From: Minwuiaceae bacterium
Lineage (GTDB): Bacteria > Pseudomonadota > Alphaproteobacteria > Minwuiales > Minwuiaceae
DNA length: 64,000 nt
Assembly (NCBI GenBank): GCA_028278525.1
Contig: JANQEE010000030.1
Coordinates: forward strand, 124,001 to 188,000
Direction of reading: 5' to 3'
The position numbers were made by a program, and so were the translations under genes. Positions 27,679 to 36,157 of the stretch are shown here, piece after piece (the stretch's first letter is position 1; each line of letters begins with the position of its first letter). The notes under the pieces are model-generated. The model saw only the letters and a list, made by a program, of their open reading frames with translations. It was not told the origin of the DNA and searched no databases.

Positions 27679-28176
27679 TCAGTTGGGCAGAACCACCGTG
27701 TCGATTACGTGGATGACGCCGTTCGACGTTTCGATGTCGGCGGAGACGACCGTCGCCTCGTCGACCTTCACGCCGTCGGTGGCGTCGACGGACAGCTTGC
27801 CGCCCTGGACAGTCTCGACCTTCGACATCTTGCCGGCGATGTCGCTTGCCATGATCTTGCCCGGCACGACGTGGTAGGTCAGCACGGCGACCAACTGGTC
27901 CTTGTTCTCAGGCTTGAGCAGGTTCTCGACCGTGCCCGCCGGCAGTTTGGCGAAGGCTTCGTCGGTCGGCGCGAACACGGTGAACGGGCCCGTTCCCTTC
28001 AACGTGTCGACAAGACCCGCGGCCTTGACGGCGGCGACGAGGGTTTCGAACTGGCCGGCGGAAACGGCGGTGTCGACGATGTCGGCGGACTTGGAACCGG
28101 CGTTTGCGCTCAGCGCGCCGAACGCCAGGGGGATGGCGGCGAAGGCGGCGATTAGAGTACGGCGTAGCGTGATCAC
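27679..28176 (-). CDS. Secreted fasciclin (FAS1) domain protein
   Basis: 165 residues from GTG 28176 ([12 protein letters not shown]), chosen because AAGGAG lies 8 nt upstream and a clean signal peptide results (cleavage near SANAGSK). One FAS1 domain: [29 protein letters not shown], then [14 protein letters not shown]. Such small periplasmic FAS1 proteins are linked with adhesion or stress in other bacteria. Monocistronic, with its own intrinsic terminator. Confidence 0.93.
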   Translation of the reverse strand: MITLRRTLIAAFAAIPLAFGALSANAGSKSADIVDTAVSAGQFETLVAAVKAAGLVDTLKGTGPFTVFAPTDEAFAKLPAGTVENLLKPENKDQLVAVLTYHVVPGKIMASDIAGKMSKVETVQGGKLSVDATDGVKVDEATVVSADIETSNGVIHVIDTVVLPN

Positions 28177-28372
28177 TCTCTGTCTCCTTGCGGGTTGTTT
28201 GTCTGATTCCATTCACCGACTCTTACGGATCGAACCTGCCGCCGGATCATCCTGAACCGGTGAGAAGGGCGCGTTTTATCGGCGACCGTTGCCGAGACCC
28301 GACACTTCGCGATGGTGCCGATCATCGCCGATTTGATAGGGTTGGAACGCGATCAACCTGGAGGCATGCACA

Positions 28373-28768
28373 GTGATCAAAGCGGTCGACATCGAGAAAA
28401 TCCTGGCGGGTCTGCCGGTGCTGCGCGGGCGTGGCCCGGACACGTCGGAGGACGAGGCCAACGCGGCATTCGCGACGTTGGTGGAAACCCAGGACGGCGG
28501 CGTGTTCGCCGGCAGTTTCGACGGCGAGAGCCCGTGGGAGCGGCATCCGAACGGCGACGAACTGGTGCAGGTGCTGGCCGGGGCGACGACGCTGACGATC
28601 CTGACCGACGATGGGGCAGAGGTGCTGGAAATGACGGGCGGCATGGTGACCGTGGTGCCGCAGGGGTGTTGGCATCGGTTCAGCGCGCCGAACGGCGTTA
28701 CGGTCCTGACCATGACGCCGCAGCCGACCGAGGTTTCAACCGCCGAAGACCCTCGGAAGGGGACTTGA
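28373..28768 (+). CDS. Cupin-domain protein
   Basis: 131 residues starting at GTG 28373 with GGAGG about 8 nt upstream. A single cupin barrel: HPNGDELVQVLAGATTLTI (first metal motif with His and Glu) and VVPQGCWHRFSAP (second motif with His). No fused domain. Small cupins of this type can be metal-dependent isomerases or dioxygenases, or non-catalytic binders; no function can be assigned. It converges with the multicopper oxidase gene. Confidence 0.85.
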   Translation: MIKAVDIEKILAGLPVLRGRGPDTSEDEANAAFATLVETQDGGVFAGSFDGESPWERHPNGDELVQVLAGATTLTILTDDGAEVLEMTGGMVTVVPQGCWHRFSAPNGVTVLTMTPQPTEVSTAEDPRKGT

Positions 28769-28781
28769 GGTCAGGAGCCCG

Positions 28782-30170
28782 TCATGCGCCGACCTGCAAC
28801 CAAGTCATCATGCCGGCGGCGGCATGCTCCAGCATGTGACAGTGCAGCAGCCAGTCGCCCGGGTTGTCCGCGACGAAGGCGATTTCCGCGGTCTCGCCCC
28901 GGTCGACCAGGACGGTGTCGCGTAAGGGCCCCAGGCGGCCGTCGCCGCCGATCAGGCGGAAGTGGTGGCCGTGCAGATGCATCGCATGCGGCCAGGCGGT
29001 GTCGTTGACCATGGCGATGCGCATGGTCTCGCCACGCTCGCAGGCGACTAGCGGTTCGTCGGGCATGTCGGCCATGCCGTTGAAGGACCAGGCTTTGCCT
29101 GACGCGACCAGTTCGCGCATGCCTCGCCGACGGCCGCCAAGCATGGCGGTGCGCATACCGCCCATGGCGCCGCCCTCCATCCGCAGCGTCGTCCGGCGCG
29201 CGGCGTTAAGGTCGCCGAGCGGCGGGAGCGGGTTGGCCGGCAACGGCGCCGGCGCGGGGAGGCGGGCGGCGCGCGCCGAGCCGGCGATATCGAAGGTCGC
29301 GAGCGCGAAGCCGCCGTCGTTTTCGTAGGAAATCAGAAACGCTTCCCGCGTGTCGATGACGTCCACGACCAGGTCCGCGCGCTGTGCCGGGGCAAGCGTT
29401 ATCCGGCCCGCGGCGGCGGGTGTGTCGAGGGGCTGTCCGTCGAGCGCGACGATCCAGCCTTCGAGGCCCTTCAGTCCGAGCGAAAAGATACGCGCGTTCG
29501 CGGTGTTGACGAGGCGCAGTCTGAGCCGGTCGCGATGTTTTGCGGCCAACCGGAAGTCGCCGTTGCCGTTGACGGTGATCCAGTTGCCGAGGCGGCCGGC
29601 ATGGGACCAATCGCGCATCGAGCCGAAGTCGTCTCGGATCCGGCCGTCGTCGGCGAGCCGCCAGTCGTCGATCAGCAGCACCTCGTCGCGGTCGACCGCC
29701 GGCGGCGCCGGCTCCTCGACGATCAGCGCGCCGTAGAGGCCGCGCGCCATCTGTTCCCAGGTTCGATTGTGCGGGTGGTACCAGTAGGTGCCAGCGTCCG
29801 GCGCGATGAAGTCGTAGAGGAATTCGCCGCCGGGCGGCACCGCGGGCTGGGTCACGTCTGGCACGCCGTCCATCGCGTTGGCGATGCGTATCCCGTGCCA
29901 GTGCACGGTCGACGGCTGCGGCAGATCGTTGACGAAGCGGCGCGTCAGCCGTTCGCCCTGGGCGACGCGAAGCGTCGGCCCGGGGACCTGCCCCTGATAC
30001 CCCCAGATTGGCGTTTGCGGATAATCCGTCGGCGCCAACTGTGCGGAGCCGGGCATGGCGCGGAGGTCCGACGGCGTTGCGGCCGCCACGCGGCCGGGCA
30101 GGGTACCGGCCGCGGCGATCGTCGCGGCGCCGGCAATGAACTGCCTGCGCGAGAGCTTCCGCTGCATCAT
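28782..30170 (-). CDS. Tat-exported multicopper oxidase
   Basis: 462 residues. A twin-arginine leader (RKLSRRQFIAG) exports the folded protein. All four copper motifs are visible: HWHG, WYHPHNRT, HAMHLHGHHF and HCHMLEHAAAGM; the last contains the T1 Cys and axial Met. A Met/Gly/Arg-rich stretch (MEGGAMGGMRTAMLGGRRRG, about residues 330-350) resembles the Met-rich insert of CueO-type cuprous oxidases. The start ATG overlaps the stop of the cytochrome c' gene (ATGATG), implying one operon and perhaps electron transfer or shared copper/NO stress duty. Confidence 0.93.
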   Translation of the reverse strand: MMQRKLSRRQFIAGAATIAAAGTLPGRVAAATPSDLRAMPGSAQLAPTDYPQTPIWGYQGQVPGPTLRVAQGERLTRRFVNDLPQPSTVHWHGIRIANAMDGVPDVTQPAVPPGGEFLYDFIAPDAGTYWYHPHNRTWEQMARGLYGALIVEEPAPPAVDRDEVLLIDDWRLADDGRIRDDFGSMRDWSHAGRLGNWITVNGNGDFRLAAKHRDRLRLRLVNTANARIFSLGLKGLEGWIVALDGQPLDTPAAAGRITLAPAQRADLVVDVIDTREAFLISYENDGGFALATFDIAGSARAARLPAPAPLPANPLPPLGDLNAARRTTLRMEGGAMGGMRTAMLGGRRRGMRELVASGKAWSFNGMADMPDEPLVACERGETMRIAMVNDTAWPHAMHLHGHHFRLIGGDGRLGPLRDTVLVDRGETAEIAFVADNPGDWLLHCHMLEHAAAGMMTWLQVGA

Positions 30171-30688
30171 TTCTTTTCGCGAAAGTCCCGATGGCAGGCG
30201 GTGCAGGTCTGCGCCATATGCGCGAACACCGCTTCCGGCGACATCGCCGACAGCGCGTCGATGCCGGGCTGTGGACTACCGGCGCGCGTCGTTCCGCTGC
30301 CGGACGGCGTGCGCTCGTTGCCCGCTGCCGCGCCGAGCGCCGCCGCGGAATCCGAAAGGCGGTCGGCAAGCGCCGAGAAACGGTCCCAGTCCGTCCAGAT
30401 CGCGGGCAGCGCCCTGGTCGGCTTATGCATGCTGCCGCCGGGAAACAGCGCCGTCAGTTTGTCGCCGCCATGTTCGCCGATGGTGCGGGCCAGTGCGCGC
30501 ACGCGTTGGATGTCATAGGTTTCGTCGCTGCGCAGCATCCCGTTCAGCGCCTTCATGGACTTGCCGATGACCTCCATGGAGTCCATGCGTTGCTTGACGA
30601 TGCCCGTCGCGCCGGTATGCGCGAAACCGCCGGCGCCGGCGAAAGCAACGAGGGCCACAGTCAAGGCGGCGAATGCAGTGTGTCGCAT
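30167..30688 (-). CDS. Cytochrome c' family periplasmic protein
   Basis: 173 residues with a signal peptide (cleavage near GGFAHTG). A four-helix cytochrome c' shape is indicated by VKQRMDSMEVIGKSMKALN at the N-terminus and the haem site QTCTACHRDFREKK close to the C-terminus, where this family always has CxxCH. A Gly/Ser-rich insert sits around residues 125-140. Roles of relatives include NO binding and electron transfer. Translationally coupled to the multicopper oxidase. Confidence 0.9.
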   Translation of the reverse strand: MRHTAFAALTVALVAFAGAGGFAHTGATGIVKQRMDSMEVIGKSMKALNGMLRSDETYDIQRVRALARTIGEHGGDKLTALFPGGSMHKPTRALPAIWTDWDRFSALADRLSDSAAALGAAAGNERTPSGSGTTRAGSPQPGIDALSAMSPEAVFAHMAQTCTACHRDFREKK

Positions 30689-30799
30689 GGTGAAATCGTT
30701 CCCACTTTCCGGGGGCCTTGTGCTCCCGACGCTCTTAGTAAAGGTTCCGGTGGATGGAAGGTCAACGTCCGGACAGTTTGCCCGCTACCTGCCGGGTAA

Positions 30800-30913
30800 T
30801 TGATCGGCGCGCCGGCCGGGCCGCTGCAAAGGATCGCGCTGGCCGACCTGCTGGCCGTGCCGGTGCTGGTCTTCGTCGCTATTGCAGTCTGGCCGACCGT
30901 GACGCTGAAGTAG
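30800..30913 (+). pseudogene. Possible remnant of a membrane-protein C-terminus
   Basis: An open 37-codon frame (TTG start just after an in-frame TAA) encodes IGAPAGPLQRIALADLLAV followed by a hydrophobic run ending WPTVTLK. It reads like the last membrane segment of a truncated protein, in the gap between cytochrome c' and DUF1194, and overlaps the DUF1194 end on the other strand. Could be chance in GC-rich DNA. Confidence 0.2.
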
Positions 30914-31619
30914 CGGGGGGTTCGGCCGGGCCGGCGATTTCCAACAGCAGCTTGCGGCGAACGGCGGTGGCGAAGCGGTCGCGGCCGTCGGCGGTGATGA
31001 CGAAGCTGCCGGGGCCGCCGGTGATGAAGCTGGCGAAGGCGTCCTCCAGATCGTAGCCGACCGGACGGCCGCCGCAATCGGCGTCTCGGCAGAGGATGGC
31101 GAGGCCGTTGATCACGGTGCCGGCCGCAAGCACCGCGGCGCGCGCCTCGATAATCGAGATGCCGCCGAAGGTGTAAGCGCTATCGGCCGAGAAATCGATC
31201 ACCTTGCGGGTGCCGTCCAGGTCGTTGGTCTCGATCAGCGCGTGGGCGAAGGCAAGGGCGCTGCCGATTGCGTTCGGGCCGGTGGCGCGCCGGGGCGCGG
31301 CCATCAGGGCGGCCGCGAAGGCGCCGGCGCTGTCCTTGCCGTCGATCACGGTCCAGGGCACGACGATGTCCTGCGAGGTTTCGTCGCCCCACTCCACATA
31401 GGTGACGGCGATCCGCTGCCGATAGCCGGCGGCGATGGCGGCCAGCACGGCCGGGTCGGTGATGGCGGTGACGTAACCCTGGCGCTGGAACCTGATCTCC
31501 GCATCGTCGATGGAGCGTGAGGCGTCGGCCAGCAGGACAAGCTCCAGGTCGACTTCCTCGGCCGCGGCGGTTCCGATCAGACCGACTATCAAAGCAAACA
31601 GGATAAGGACACGCTGCAC
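30879..31619 (-). CDS. DUF1194 (VWA-like) secreted protein
   Basis: 246 residues from GTG 31619 (VQRVLILFALIVG), which has GGAGG 5 nt upstream and gives a clear signal peptide (cleavage near TAAAEEV). The domain is von Willebrand A-like: LLADASRSIDD holds a MIDAS-type DxSxS, followed by RQGYVTAITDPAVLAAI, VEWGDETSQDIVVPW, the FSADSAYTFGG region and AILCRDADCGG. DUF1194 proteins are common in alphaproteobacteria and uncharacterised; a metal-dependent adhesion or sensing role is family-level inference. Confidence 0.88.
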   Translation of the reverse strand: MQRVLILFALIVGLIGTAAAEEVDLELVLLADASRSIDDAEIRFQRQGYVTAITDPAVLAAIAAGYRQRIAVTYVEWGDETSQDIVVPWTVIDGKDSAGAFAAALMAAPRRATGPNAIGSALAFAHALIETNDLDGTRKVIDFSADSAYTFGGISIIEARAAVLAAGTVINGLAILCRDADCGGRPVGYDLEDAFASFITGGPGSFVITADGRDRFATAVRRKLLLEIAGPAEPPATSASRSARLQ

Positions 31620-31703
31620 AGCCACCTCCCTCGGGCGCGTTTCGGACAAGCCTAACATGGGGCGGAGGCGGCAACGTGACCACAATCTGTTGAAGACAGT
31701 GCG

Positions 31704-31788
31704 GTCATCGCGAGGCCCAAAGGGCCGCGGCGATCTGGAAAACACGGAGCACGGCCCGCCGAGATTGCTTCGCTTCGCTCGCAATGAC
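31704..31788. repeat. REP-like inverted repeat pair
   Basis: GTCATCGCGAGG at 31704-31715 and its inverted, diverged counterpart ending GCTCGCAATGAC (to 31788) enclose two smaller palindromic cores. GTCATTGCGAGCGAAGCGAAG-type sequences are dispersed intergenic repeats in many alphaproteobacteria. Lies between DUF1194 and the ACT-domain gene. Confidence 0.65.
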
Positions 31789-31823
31789 CGACTGGGCCGG
31801 TTGGGTTGTGGCATGTGTCGGGA

Positions 31824-31854
31824 TGGACCCTCGGATCAAGTCCGAGGGTGACGA
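31824..31854. repeat. Palindromic intergenic repeat, copy A
   Basis: CCCTCGGA-TCAAG-TCCGAGGG (31828-31848) is a perfect 8-bp stem within a GGACCCTCGGATCAAGTCC-type element, a common dispersed palindrome. Confidence 0.65.
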
Positions 31855-31880
31855 GCGGGGCGCGTCGGCTAACACACCAT

Positions 31881-31910
31881 CGTCATGCTCGGACTTGATC
31901 CGAGCATCCA
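31881..31910. repeat. Palindromic intergenic repeat, copy B (opposite orientation)
   Basis: ATGCTCGGA-CTTGA-TCCGAGCAT is a 9-bp stem sharing its core with copy A 57 bp away but inverted, so the two copies could also pair with each other. The whole 31620-31956 gap (337 bp) is otherwise empty. Confidence 0.65.
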
Positions 31911-31956
31911 TGGCGCAGCGCGCTCCGCCTCCACAGGTACTGCACCGGCCGGGGGT

Positions 31957-32616
31957 CTACCGGCCGGTTGAGCGCACCAAAAAACTCTGGAACAGGGTGT
32001 CGAACACCGTCTGGGTGTCGCGCTCGTCGACGTAGAAGACGATCTCCGTGTAGGTGGAGATGATCTCGATCAGGTTGACGTTCTGCAGCGTCACCCGTTG
32101 CAGCAGCATGTAGAGCATGCCGGGGATTTCGGCGTAGCGGTCGTCGAACTGGACGCCGACCGAGGCGAGGTTGTCGTGGCTGTAGACCGGCTTCTGCCGG
32201 ATTCGCTTGGCGAGCCAGGGGCGGAAGCGGCTTTCGACGATGGCGGTGATCTCGTGCAGGCCTTGCGACAAACAGCAGAATCCGTTGGCGCGGTGGATGC
32301 GGTCGTAGACGTGGTGCAGGCCGGCATGCACCTCGGGGCTGCGCGCGTAGCTGACGGTCGAGAGGCCGGAATGAATGGTGACGTTCTCGATTTCGAACCG
32401 CTCCGGCGCCGGCGTGGCCGCGCGCAGGTCCTGTTGCAGGCGCGACAGGTTCATGGTGATGGCGCTGACCTGTACGTCCTTTTTGGCGCGGGCTTCGACC
32501 ATCGGCTGCAGGTAACGGGCAAGCTGGGTCAGGTTGAACAGCCCGTAATGCACGCCGAATTCCAGGAACGGATTGCCCTTGATGGTCTCGCGCAGGGCTT
32601 CGGAGATTCGGATCAT
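31957..32616 (-). CDS. ACT-domain protein, aspartokinase regulatory-like
   Basis: 219 residues, cytoplasmic. The N-terminal part (LEFGVHYGLFNLTQLARYLQ) looks helical. The C-terminal half has two ACT-like halves: RFEIENVTIHSGLSTVSYA and, most clearly, LLQRVTLQNVNLIEIISTYT with EIVFYVDERDTQTVFDTLF, the sequence form of aspartate-kinase ACT domains. No kinase domain is present, so it is a stand-alone regulator or sensor of an amino acid. It is divergent from dapA, suggesting a link with lysine/aspartate-family metabolism. No Shine-Dalgarno is visible, so translation may be leaderless. Confidence 0.75.
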   Translation of the reverse strand: MIRISEALRETIKGNPFLEFGVHYGLFNLTQLARYLQPMVEARAKKDVQVSAITMNLSRLQQDLRAATPAPERFEIENVTIHSGLSTVSYARSPEVHAGLHHVYDRIHRANGFCCLSQGLHEITAIVESRFRPWLAKRIRQKPVYSHDNLASVGVQFDDRYAEIPGMLYMLLQRVTLQNVNLIEIISTYTEIVFYVDERDTQTVFDTLFQSFLVRSTGR

Positions 32617-32733
32617 TTGTTATGAATATAACACAATTATATAGATTTCTTGCAAATTGTCGGGAAATTTCCAGTCCCGATAAATCGGCCCTAGGGTGCG
32701 TCCAATGCGTTTCGCCGGTCAGAGGAGGATGCG
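32617..32733. promoter_or_regulatory. AT-rich divergent promoter region of the ACT gene and dapA
   Basis: The first ~45 bp beside the ACT gene are strikingly AT-rich against the GC-rich background and hold TATAAT/TATATT-like and TTGCAA-like words on the minus strand. GGAGG lies just before the dapA ATG. Exact promoters are not assigned. Confidence 0.4.
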
Positions 32734-33654
32734 ATGGCGGACACCTTCAGGGGCACCTACACCGCGCTGGTGACACCGTTCACCCGTGACGGGGCGCTGG
32801 ATCTCGAGGCGATGGGCGGTCTGATCGACGAACAGCTTGCCGCCGGCGTGGACGGGCTGGTGGTGCTGGGCACGACCGGCGAGAGCCCGACGGTGTCGGC
32901 CGACGAGTTCGGGCGGATTTTAGATACCGCGGTGACCCAGGCCGGCGGCGCCTGCACGATCATCGCCGGCGTCGGCTGCAACGACACGGGCCGCACCGTG
33001 GAACAGGCCTGCGAAGCGGAGGCGCTGGGCGTCGACGGCCTGCTGGTGGTCTGCCCCTATTACAGCAAGCCGAGCCAGGCCGGGATCTACGAACACTACA
33101 CCCGCGTCGCCGACGCGGTGGCGCTGCCGCAGCTCGTCTACAACATCGAGGGGCGGACCGGCGTGAACATCGAGACCGACACGCTGGTCGACCTAGCGAG
33201 CCATTCGAACATCGTCGGCGTCAAGGAAGCGAGCAACGATATCGACCAGATCATGGACGTGGTCGAGCGGACGCCGGACGGGTTCGCCGTGCTGTCGGGG
33301 TCGGATCACCTGACCTACCCGCTGATCGCCCTTGGCGGCGACGGCACGATCTCGGTGCTGTCGAACATGATTCCGGGCGCGGTGAAGGCGCTGGTGGACG
33401 CGGCGCTGGCCGGCGAGATGGCCGAGGCCCGGCGGCTGCACTACGAACAACTGCCGCTGGCGCGCGGCTGTTTCCTGGAAGGCAGCCCGACGCCGATCAA
33501 GACGGCGCTGGCCTGGCAGGGCCGGATCGAGGAGGCGTTCCGCCTGCCGATCGCGCCGATGCGGCCGGACACCAGGCTGCAATGGCGCAACCTGCTTGCG
33601 GCGCATGGGCTGCTGCCGGAGGCGATGACCACGCCGTTGCGCGCGACGGCCTGA
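32734..33654 (+). CDS. dapA: 4-hydroxy-tetrahydrodipicolinate synthase (DapA family)
   Basis: 306 residues, TIM-barrel class I aldolase-type enzyme. Active-site residues of DHDPS are all visible: VVLGTTGESPT (Thr), VCPYYSKPSQ (Tyr), VYNIEGRTGVN (Tyr and Arg; Glu replaces the usual Pro or Ser after the hydrophobic residue) and VGVKEASND (Schiff-base Lys). It condenses pyruvate with aspartate semialdehyde in lysine and diaminopimelate synthesis. GGAGG precedes the ATG. Paralogues with other keto-acid substrates exist, but the intact motifs favour DapA. Confidence 0.88.
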   Translation: MADTFRGTYTALVTPFTRDGALDLEAMGGLIDEQLAAGVDGLVVLGTTGESPTVSADEFGRILDTAVTQAGGACTIIAGVGCNDTGRTVEQACEAEALGVDGLLVVCPYYSKPSQAGIYEHYTRVADAVALPQLVYNIEGRTGVNIETDTLVDLASHSNIVGVKEASNDIDQIMDVVERTPDGFAVLSGSDHLTYPLIALGGDGTISVLSNMIPGAVKALVDAALAGEMAEARRLHYEQLPLARGCFLEGSPTPIKTALAWQGRIEEAFRLPIAPMRPDTRLQWRNLLAAHGLLPEAMTTPLRATA

Positions 33655-33702
33655 AGGACGGCGCGGAACAGCCCGCCGGGCTCCAGACTGGGTAGCCGGT
33701 CC

Positions 33703-33978
33703 CTAGCCTAGATCGTCCGACGCGATGTGCATGGCCTCGACGACCCGTTCATAAGGTATGTCGGCCCGCTTGTTGGCCTGCTCGACCGCGTCGGCGGATG
33801 GGCCGTCGAAGAGGCAGTAGCACTTCTCCTCGCCAGGCACGTAAGTGGAGCGGAGGTATCGAATGGGCGTTCCCTCCTCGCTCATTTGCGCCGTGGTCGA
33901 TTTCGCGCTGGCGGCCGCGGCGGCCAGTTGATCGCTGGTGATCCCGGGAAGATGTCGCTCAACCATATATTTGGGCAT
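33703..33978 (-). CDS. DUF4242 small protein (SCO4226-like)
   Basis: 91 residues. Opens MPKYMVERHLPGITSDQLA and continues with RYLRSTYVPGEEKCYCLFDG and ERVVEAMHI, the DUF4242 pattern; a ferredoxin-like fold is known for the nickel-binding member SCO4226. AGGAAGG lies before the ATG. Monocistronic and convergent with dapA. Function unknown, metal binding possible. Confidence 0.85.
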   Translation of the reverse strand: MPKYMVERHLPGITSDQLAAAAASAKSTTAQMSEEGTPIRYLRSTYVPGEEKCYCLFDGPSADAVEQANKRADIPYERVVEAMHIASDDLG

Positions 33979-34076
33979 GGCTTCCTTCCTATCATCCGAT
34001 TAGGCTGAATGCGTCTAAATCGAAATACGTACTTGGACCGACTACAGGAACGAATGCCAAACAGAGAGAGCGGTCG

Positions 34077-35501
34077 ATGGGAAGGTACGCTGCCGCTGTT
34101 TTCTCCGATCTGGAACAACACTCGCTCGCATGGTCCCAGGCCTCTCGCGATGAAATGGTATCGTACATTTCGGCCTATCGCCACCTGGCGGAGGCCTTGG
34201 CCGGTCAATACGGCAGCCTGCATGTCAATTTCACCGGTGACGGACATCTGTTTCTGTTCGAAAGCGCCGACGCGGCGGTTCAATTCGGTCTCAAGCTGAT
34301 CGGTGCATGGCAAGTTCGGGCCGCGACCGTCGCGGATTTGGCGGAAGGTCCCCACACGCCGCTGCGCATAGGCTGTCATTTCGGCGAATGCGTGCCGCTT
34401 GACGGCGGCGAGGCCTGGATCGGCAGGGCGATAAACCTGGCAAAGCGGGTCGAAGATACCGCCGAGCCGGACTGCCTGTACGTAACGGAGAACGTTCTGG
34501 AACTGGTCGATCTGCCGCTTTACCGCTTTGAGGAGGCGGGGAGCCACGCGCTCAAAGGCGACCATCTGCCGCGACGCATTCTCTATCGGGTCATGACCCT
34601 TGACGAGGATGCATTGGCGTCGAAACCCGATGAAGATTTGACTGCAGAGGTGTGGTTTCTCAAAGCGGCCGCCTTGATCGGCACCGGTCGGGAGAACAGC
34701 GAGCAAGAGGAAAACTGCTACCGTGAGGCGCTGCGTCTGCGGCCGGAATATGCCGAAGCGCACAACAATCTGGCCGTGCTGCTGCGCGCAGGCGGGGACG
34801 AAAAAGAAGCGGCCCGGCACTATCGCGAGGCGTTGAGATTACGGCCCGGCTATCCGGAAGCGCACTACAACTACGCCATATTGCTGGAAGCCAGGGGGAG
34901 CTTCGCAGGCGCCCTGGAGCACTACCAAGAGGCGTTGCGGTTGCGAGCGGATTACGTGGACGCGCACCACAGCTACGCGAACCTGCTAAAGGTACGGGGA
35001 GAACTGTCGGCAGCGAACCAACATTATAGGGAGGCATTGAGGCTGCGGCCGACCGATCCTGAAATCCATAACAACTATGCCATTGCGCTTGAGGACGCGG
35101 GAGACCAGCGGCAAGCGCAGGCGCATTACGACGAGGCATTGCGGCTACGCCCGGAGTACCCGGAAGCGCATTACAATTACGCCATCCTGCTGGAAAACAA
35201 AGGCGAGACAGCGCAGGCGGAGGACCATTACCGGGAGGCACTGAGGATTTGGCCGGACTACCCGGAAGCCCACAACAATCTGGCAGTCCTGCTGCACATG
35301 CGAGGCGACATATCCGAGGCGGAAGAGCATTACGGGAGAGCCTTGGAGCTCAGGCCGGACGATCCGGAGACTCACTACAATTTTGCGCTTTTGTTGAAAG
35401 CCAAAGGCCGAGCGGCGGAGGCTGAACATCACTTCCGCGTGGCTTATGAGCTTGCCCCGGACGTTCCCGCCTTCAGGTCGGCGATCGAACCGCCGACCTG
35501 A
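34077..35501 (+). CDS. Class III nucleotide cyclase domain fused to TPR repeats
   Basis: 474 residues. The cyclase homology domain covers residues about 1-180. Metal-binding Asp11 is in VFSDLEQHS and Asp55 in NFTGDGHLF; the transition-state Asn-x3-Arg is N120/R124 (AINLAKRVED). The usual adenylyl-cyclase base-selecting Lys is replaced at the NFTG position and its Asp partner by Ala/Trp, so nucleotide specificity is unclear. From about 205 to 465 there are seven to eight tandem 34-residue TPRs with consensus HYREALRLRP. No transmembrane segment. Lies alone between DUF4242 and the PNPOx gene. Confidence 0.85.
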   Translation: MGRYAAAVFSDLEQHSLAWSQASRDEMVSYISAYRHLAEALAGQYGSLHVNFTGDGHLFLFESADAAVQFGLKLIGAWQVRAATVADLAEGPHTPLRIGCHFGECVPLDGGEAWIGRAINLAKRVEDTAEPDCLYVTENVLELVDLPLYRFEEAGSHALKGDHLPRRILYRVMTLDEDALASKPDEDLTAEVWFLKAAALIGTGRENSEQEENCYREALRLRPEYAEAHNNLAVLLRAGGDEKEAARHYREALRLRPGYPEAHYNYAILLEARGSFAGALEHYQEALRLRADYVDAHHSYANLLKVRGELSAANQHYREALRLRPTDPEIHNNYAIALEDAGDQRQAQAHYDEALRLRPEYPEAHYNYAILLENKGETAQAEDHYREALRIWPDYPEAHNNLAVLLHMRGDISEAEEHYGRALELRPDDPETHYNFALLLKAKGRAAEAEHHFRVAYELAPDVPAFRSAIEPPT

Positions 35502-35543
35502 CCGGCGCGGTTCCTAATAGACAAAGCCCGAACGCGTAAATCC

Positions 35544-36023
35544 CTAACGTCCGACGAAACGGCCGCCGGGCTGGATGCGTTCGAAACTTTCGGTCCATTG
35601 TGCGCGGAGGTCGGCTTCGCTTGCGCCCATATCGTAGGCCGGGGAGGTGATTGGCAGGGCGCGTTCGACTTTCAGCTTAACGATGCCGTTGATCGTATTG
35701 GCGAGGTCGCCCCATTGCGCGAACGGGGCGAAGCTGGCGTCGAATGCGTCCGAACCGCGTTCCAGGAAGTCGGCACGGCCCTTGAAGCGGTAGCCCTTTC
35801 GGGCGAACGGGTCGACGAAGTTGATTTCCAGCACCGGGTTGTGGCGCAGGTTCTCGACCGTGTTCGGGGAGCGGATTTCGCCGAAGGCGATGTGGTCGTC
35901 GTCGAGCACGACCATGGTGCCCTTCGGCGAAAGGTTCGGCGTGCCGTCCGCGCCGACGGTGGCGACGAAGCCGAGCTTCTGCTCGTCGACCAGCCGCTTC
36001 ATGTCGTCCGTGAGGATGCCCAT
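35544..36023 (-). CDS. Pyridoxamine 5'-phosphate oxidase-fold protein
   Basis: 159 residues from MGILTDDMKRLV; an ATG 15 bases upstream (MEKRPMGIL) is an alternative. Split-barrel flavin-binding motifs: LGFVATVGADGTPNLSPKGT, DDHIAFGEIRSPNTVENLRH, VLEINFVDPFARKGYRFKG. This is the general PNPOx-like group that binds FMN, haem or F420, and usually not true PdxH. Divergent from the Fe-S protein gene. Substrate unknown. Confidence 0.85.
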   Translation of the reverse strand: MGILTDDMKRLVDEQKLGFVATVGADGTPNLSPKGTMVVLDDDHIAFGEIRSPNTVENLRHNPVLEINFVDPFARKGYRFKGRADFLERGSDAFDASFAPFAQWGDLANTINGIVKLKVERALPITSPAYDMGASEADLRAQWTESFERIQPGGRFVGR

Positions 36024-36157
36024 TGGCCTTTTCTCCATGGCGCTATGTCGTGCCGCAAGAATAGCCGGTAGAGGACTTTCCCACGTAGAGCCATTCGCGA
36101 AAAGGGTGGTGGAGCCAATCGGCTTCCCGGCATAGACTCCCGGCCGGAGGTGCGGAC

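Noticed and set aside
34700-35460. Regular ~102-bp repeats that could be taken for a CRISPR-like or tandem-repeat array
   Set aside because: They encode in-frame TPR units with diverged codons and no spacers.
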